Shown here one piece after another: positions 57,831 to 64,000 of a stretch of 64,000 nt of DNA; the first letter of the stretch is position 1; the number at the start of each line of letters is the position of its first letter. The DNA lies in NCBI GenBank assembly GCA_036785705.1, contig JAWUZG010000016.1, positions 3,844,001-3,908,000 of the forward strand. Direction: 5' to 3'. Source of the stretch: Acanthornis magna (lineage: Eukaryota > Chordata > Aves > Passeriformes > Acanthizidae). A program made the translations under genes and the position numbers. Under the pieces are notes generated by a model. It was not told the DNA's origin. It made no database searches and saw only the letters and a list, made by a program, of their open reading frames with translations.

Positions 57831-60800
57831 TTATGTCATTTTTTTCGCTTCAGTACTTCCAGACAACTCAACACGGTCTCCAAGCTGAGGAAAGCTGCAG
57901 AAGAGCAGAGGCTGCTCTTTTAAATCCCCACAGGGCTTCTGTTTGCCCCCAAAGCAGCCTGCAAGGGAGGTCCCTGTGCATTACTGAGCGTTTAGGTTTT
58001 TTCCTAAGAGCACGCCCATATTACTAGTAGCAAGACATATCCCTTGTAGTTTCCTACCAACAGTTTAATTCTGTCAGAAATCTGCTGGCTTGTACAAGTC
58101 CACAATAGCAACTTCAACAAAAGCTGGCAGTTCTGACAGCCAGTCTGTCTCCCTCAGTTCTCCCACACACCTGTATATATCTCTATAGGCACACAGAGCA
58201 GGAGGGAGAGAAAATAAAATATGTCTTAAAGTTGTTGCCCATATCTCTCTGACATTGGGCAAATAGCTTTTCCCTCACAGTCTTTTACATATTACCTCCT
58301 TCTCAGCAAGCTTATGGAGCAATTCTGGAGAAAAATGAAATATTGAAGGGCTAATCCTTTATTTAAAAAGCCACCAGATATGAATGGTTGGCTCTGACAA
58401 TTTGTTACCAATTCTGGGAAGACTGGGAAAATAAATGTTTCATATCTCTTTGCAAGTGACAGATGAAAGGAGGAAAATACTTATCAGCTCTGGAGAGCAA
58501 CAACTTTTCACTTCATGAAAGAAAATTCTTAAAATGTCAGGAATTCAGGTATTTTCTTCCTTAAAACTCACTACTGATACTTTTCTAGAACTTTTATCTG
58601 TCCTTTCTGTTTTACATCCAGAATGAAGCATATAGATCTTAGATTAGCTATTACATTTAAAGTTCAGCATAATAACAGGTTTGTAATTTCAGGTCAAGAG
58701 ACAGTCTTCTGAAGGCATATAACACCTCATGTTTTTTCTGCATGCCCAGGTTGTAAAAATCTTTTAGGCCCTGAGCAATTCCTTAGCCTGTTTTCCAGTA
58801 CAGCTAAGTAAGTGGTAGCACCTTCTCTCTCTTTTTATATTTCTACTACTTTATCAGATATTTCCCCTCATTATATCCACTATTTTCCTCTCTCCCCTCT
58901 CCTTTCTTCAAACAAAACTGTTACTCATACTCAGAGAAACAAATAATAAAATACTATACTTTGCATCTGGAGGACAATGTTCTAGCTGAGCCCATGAAAA
59001 GGCACAAAAGACCCCCAGAGGAGTAAATTACACTCCTGAAAGACAGGATGATGGACTGCCTCTGCTGTATCCAAGATCAGACCTGTAGCCCTGCTCTTCA
59101 CATTAAAACCAGACTAAGAGAAATAACTAGCTGGTAGGGGGTATTTGGAGAAGTTATTGCTGAGTGCCTGCTCTGTAAAGCTGTTCCACAGTTCCTTGCC
59201 GCAGATGGGCCTCTGAAGAATGGTTGAGAAAAGCCATAATTTCAGTGTCAATCAATTGGCCTGCTTGCATGGCTCTGGGCGGCTCAGCTTTCAACAGGCA
59301 AGGCAGAAAGTCCCCTCACAGGAGCTACAGGGCAGGGTTGAGCACAAATAACGTATTGCTTCACATATGAACTCCTCCATGGCCGTTCTGAGGAGTGCCT
59401 GATGCAGGACCATGTATTTTGTGACACCACAAATGGCATTTTGCAAACATTATTTGGATATTAGTTAAGTCTGTGTGGTCGCTTCCATTTTGTCTGCCTA
59501 CCTGCTGAAATGCACATGTAAAAGCCAATGGTTTCTAAAAATCTATTATTCCTCTGGAAATGGGTTTTAATTTTGAGATGACTGTTGGCTTTTATGCTGT
59601 CATTGGTATGCATCAGTCTGAACACAACACACTGTCACAGTCCTGCCTTGTGGCTTATGGTGCCTCTTTTCAGCAAAGAGAGAGAACATCCTTGTTCTAT
59701 TTTTATGCTGCTTCCTTGTTTTGAGCCTCCTCTGGTGCTCAAATGCACATTCAAACCTGCTCAGATCTCAATGTCTCTCTTTGGCAGTCACACTGATTTT
59801 CATTTTCAAGCAGGTGTGTATGGCTCTACAGACACCACTTTTCTGCATCTGCTCTCCTTGTGTTACCCCAGAAATAAAGTGATCTGGATTTCAAACATGT
59901 GAAAGAAAGGCAGACTTCTGTTAAGGAAAATCTAAGCACTGGGTTGTACATCCTCCAGAAGAGAAACCCTGGGCAGACTGGCAAAATGATGCCAGTGAAG
60001 TCAGAGAGAAGGTTGTTAACCTCTTCCTCAAACCCCAGGGGCTTTACAAGAAATAGGGTAGGCTTTTGGACTTCTGTGTGAGTGCTAAGCTAGTTTCAAG
60101 GTTGGGAAGATTAGTCAGCCTTCACAGGTAGACTATTCTCAGCAATGCTCTTTTCACCCTCCTCTTAGCAGCCTGAAAACCTCATTGGTAGGTTATATTT
60201 TAGGGAGAAATCAGTAGGTGTTTGTGAAAGTGAATGAGCAAGAAGGTACGCTGGTCCTCAGTGGAGGTGATGCAAACCAGAACGAGATGTCCTGTTGGAA
60301 GTTATGACCTCCTTCCCTTCCTGCAGCCGGAGAAGGCTTTTTGCTCCCTAACTCTTCTAGAGACAGGGTTATGAAGCTTGGAGATGGAGGTCATTGTCAC
60401 TCACAATGTGGTAACTTTAGGCAGACTGACCCATACTGGATGAGTTACACCTCAGACAGTCCCTCAGTGTCCCAATAAACAAAACTGTGATTGAATTCAA
60501 CTACATCCCTGCATCCAGGGCCACACACAGCTGTCACAATGGCCCTTCCAGAGCTGGCAGGTGCTGAAGTGTGGGGACGTCACAGCTGCTTTGGTTTCTT
60601 TCTTTCCTCTTGCAGCTCTAAAGGCTGTAGGAGTCTGACGTGGAAGTTTGCAGAAGACGCCAATTTAATTAAATGGAAGTTGTCCCTGTAGAGCAATGAT
60701 AGATTATTTAATTCTTTCCGGACAGCATAGGACATTGTTCTCAGCTGAGGTTTTCAGATCATGCGTATTTGTGTATTCAATACAGGATACAGCGAGAAGA

Positions 60801-63800
60801 CATTGTTCTAGTCAAGTTACACCAAAATTAAATTCTCCCTGTAACTGAAGCGTGTTGGACTGATAATTCTGAAATAAGAAGATGAAAGCTAGCAGCATCC
60901 TCTTTGTATACACATATGCATTACATTTCCAGAGCAAATTTGTTGCTGTTGTGATCAAGTCCAAAAAATTAGTTGCATTAATAAGATTTTCAGTGTTTCT
61001 ATGCTCTGATTCCATCATGAATCGCTTGCCCAGTGTGGTAGATGGTTTTTCTATTCTCAGCACCAGTATTTGGACTCAGCCTATTCACAATTGAATAATA
61101 CTAGCAGGTTTTTATTCCAAAATTAATTTTCAGTCCACACCTGCATTTTAGTGTGGCTCACCAACAGTCAAACTCAGAGGCTCAAATCATGATAGAAAAT
61201 GAATACAGAAAGTGTCATGAAAACTGCCAAATGAAAATTCAACCTTCAGTGAGTACTGGCAGAAAAACAGTCTTTGTCATTAAAACAAGGTACAGTGAAA
61301 GCTGGTTTTGCTGTAAAATTTTTCTAATTAAACAAAAATAAAACTCACAGCAAAGGCCCTTTAATTTATCCACTGAATGATGTATGTTGTGTTACACATA
61401 CCAAACAAAAGCAAAAAACAACAAATTTCCAAACATGCAAAATAAAATTAAAAAAAGAAAAATCCCTATTTAATTGAAAACTAAGAGTCAGATAATCCAG
61501 GTAGAAAGGCTGGAAGGTGTAGTTTCTGCAGATAAGCAAAAGTATAATTTATTAGTTTTTACAACTACTAATTTTATAGGGCACTTTTGGTTTTGTTGCT
61601 GTTAAAATAATGAGAAATAGTCTTATTGAAAGGACCTACTAAAAGTATGAAAAGGATTCAATAAGGTTTGGGTTTTTTTCTGTACAAACTTAGGTGTAGT
61701 ATGTACAGTTTGTGCCATCAGCTTGCTCAGAGTAAATAGCAGACGTTACATTTCTGAAGACATTGATGGACTCCCCTCATTGGCATTTTCATAGGCATCA
61801 AAAGACACTGGAAAGGGAATTCAAGTACACAGGAGACCCCGTAGACCTGGGATATTCATTATATTTTCTTCTTCAACACCATGTGTCATATCAAATTAAA
61901 TGTCTATCTTGCAGAAATCAACTTTTGTCTGCATTATTTCTTCTTTAGCTCTGTTTACAGATATAAACCTGTGGTTCTTCTATTTTGAAGAGGGACTGCC
62001 AAAATACAAATTTTGAGTTCACCCGTTGGACAATTTGCAGGCGAACTCAGCTTCCTGTTTCTACCTTTTGGCTTTAATTTCTTGAGAACTAGAGTATAAA
62101 AAAACTTCTGTGCCAGCACATCAGGGATAAAATCTCAATATGAGCTGGCAACAGCAGCAGAAAACTATCATAAATATCTAAGCATATTTCTGTTCAATCC
62201 TGTGCATTTATGGCTAAGCTAAGAAGAAGAGAACAGATACAAAATAAGATGGGGAAGGAGGAAATGGAGAGTATGATACCTGTATATTAAAATTCCCCTG
62301 AATTGTTCTGAGTTACTCATAAACCTATTCTGTAGAAATAAATGACTACTGAATCAAATCTGAAAACAGAGCAAGCTCATCCTTAAACCCATCTTTATAT
62401 ATCTGGAAAGAAATGAAATTGTATTAGCCAGGACTTCAATTATGGAAGCAGACACAAGAGGCACTCTGCCACCAAACAGTAAAATATTATGCAGCTCTGT
62501 AGAACACTGAGAGTCTATCACCTCTTAACTCAAGTGTAATTTCAGTTCATAAGATAACTCCTGATGACTTAATCACTGGACCGATGTTGAAGGATGCACT
62601 GGAAGCAATGTTAATAACTCATTGATGTTGATTGAGGTAAGTGGGATAATCTCACACACAAACAGACACAAACACAGTTCATCAAGGCTCAAGATAGTTA
62701 ATGAAAGTTAGTGGGAGGAATATTAAAGTTAATTGGGATTTTTTAATGAAAAAAATTTATTAGAGACTGTTAAAAAGCTACAAATCAGTAGATGAATGAA
62801 GGCAGCAATTGCTGAGGATGGAAAATGACAGAAGGGGGAACAGGAGAAATAGATATCAGCGTAAATTAAAATTCCTGAAATATAGAAAACTGATGAGAAA
62901 AATCTAAGGACACAAGGGAAAAATCAACATCTGGCAAGCAAAAGAGTGTTATGAATATTTATGGAAACATAGCTTACAAATTTTTATATAAATTTATAAG
63001 AGACATTATTTGGTAGCAATAGAATGCATATATTACTTGATAGACATGATAAAATTTTAAGTGAGACTGCAAAGACAACACAATGTGAAAATATTTATAA
63101 TCTATGCTTGGGAAAAAGCAGGTCATAAACACACCCAGAGAGAGTATTTTTAGTTTACTAACAGATAAAGGGGCTGTTATGTGCAACATCAGTGTTGAAC
63201 CCCTTGTTTTTTAAAGCAAGTAGTTCTGGGGAATTTGCACCCAAGAATGCTGCAAATTCTCCGTGGTAAGTCCTGGGCATTAGCATTCCCACTGTAGAAA
63301 ATAAGTTGTGGAGTAAGTGGGAAATACAACAGGCAAGAAGAATCTTAATACTTGTGAGCGCTTGCCAAGGATAAGGCTAGTAATTCTAATGTCAGTCAGG
63401 ACTGAAATAATGGAAAATTCATCTAGCTAATAAAGGACAGGAATATAATTAGTGCCAATAAGTATCTTTTAATAGAAAATAGTAATTTTTTAGAAGAAAT
63501 TTTGATGTATATAATCAACTACAAAATATGCCTGACTCTCAAACTGCTTTTCTACCTTACTGCATTCTCTTGACAACAACAAAAATCTCTCTGTCACTGT
63601 ATTGCTAAAGTGAAGAAAGGCCATGAAGTGACAAACTGCAAAATGTAGCTCGCAAAGAAGAATGAAATGGAAATACTTTAATGAGGTCCATCCCTATACA
63701 GCCTCTTTGTTTAGCAAACTTACATTAAAAAAATGCTTGCGAAACATAAATAAAAGCAAGAAGAGAGCACTATGGGTGCCTTTAACTACACTGAAGTTCT

Positions 63801-64000
63801 CACAATTATAATAAAAAAGCCCAAATGTTTCCTCAGTATAAAAAGTTCTTTGCCAAAGAAGGAAAAGGCAGAGTGAAAGCAATTTACTTATGTTATAATG
63901 GAAATCAATGCAATATGGTCCAACGATGTCTTGGGTCCCCAAACCTGAGTCTGTTTTCTATTCCTCCCACTTAAAATCCATCCTTGCAAGGTAAGCCTTC
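57831..64000. other. Single-copy AT-rich non-coding DNA to the window end
   Basis: No gene, RNA or element recognised over some 6 kb. Small A/C-rich patches occur (61401-61435). From about 62300 onward the sequence is strongly AT-rich. All open frames are 105 codons or shorter, and none reads as a known domain. Confidence 0.65.

Overview
This window looks like vertebrate, specifically avian, non-coding DNA of a gene desert or a very long intron. Base composition is AT-rich, CpG is scarce, stop codons are dense in all six frames, and I recognise no protein-coding gene, tRNA, rRNA, CRISPR array or prokaryotic signal. The bird assignment rests on the interspersed repeats. There are four clear 5'-truncated CR1 LINEs (25448-25700 minus, 39566-40016 minus, 44105-44598 plus, 55335-56335 plus), several with the typical CR1 3' end. 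There is also a plus-strand endogenous-retrovirus LTR at about 4050-4518 and shorter LTR remnants at 36561-36730, 50022-50140 and 57784-57830. From memory the LTRs resemble families abundant in songbirds, so a passerine is my best guess; this is inference.

A second, much older repeat layer is visible. It includes degraded CR1/L3-type reverse transcriptase fragments (7718-7915 plus, 23951-24294 minus), an ancient CR1 3' portion (15036-15142 plus), a MIR-like SINE remnant (28665-28758) and two weak matches to old amniote repeats (10615-10745, 47096-47160).

Layout: 1-4 kb is single-copy. The LTR lies at 4.05-4.52 kb. 4.5-12.5 kb is mostly single-copy, with one ancient LINE fragment and a CpG-containing, conserved-looking block near 9.8-10 kb. 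A G/T-rich tract follows at 12.6 kb. 14-16 kb holds the two best exon-like signals of the window, on opposite strands, plus an ancient CR1. 16-24 kb is single-copy. 24-28 kb is repeat-rich (ancient LINE, G/T tract, CR1, an eight-copy hexamer array, A/C tract). 28-44 kb is mostly single-copy with one LTR and one CR1. 44-56 kb contains two plus-strand CR1 copies and a locally CpG-enriched, promoter-like block at 51.8-52.2 kb. 57-64 kb is mostly unannotatable AT-rich sequence.

I did not find a convincing new biological system. The observations most worth checking are the exon-like segment at 14101-14255, the promoter-like CpG cluster at 51780-52240, the recurring strand-skewed G/T versus A/C tracts, and the old LINE reverse transcriptase fossils.
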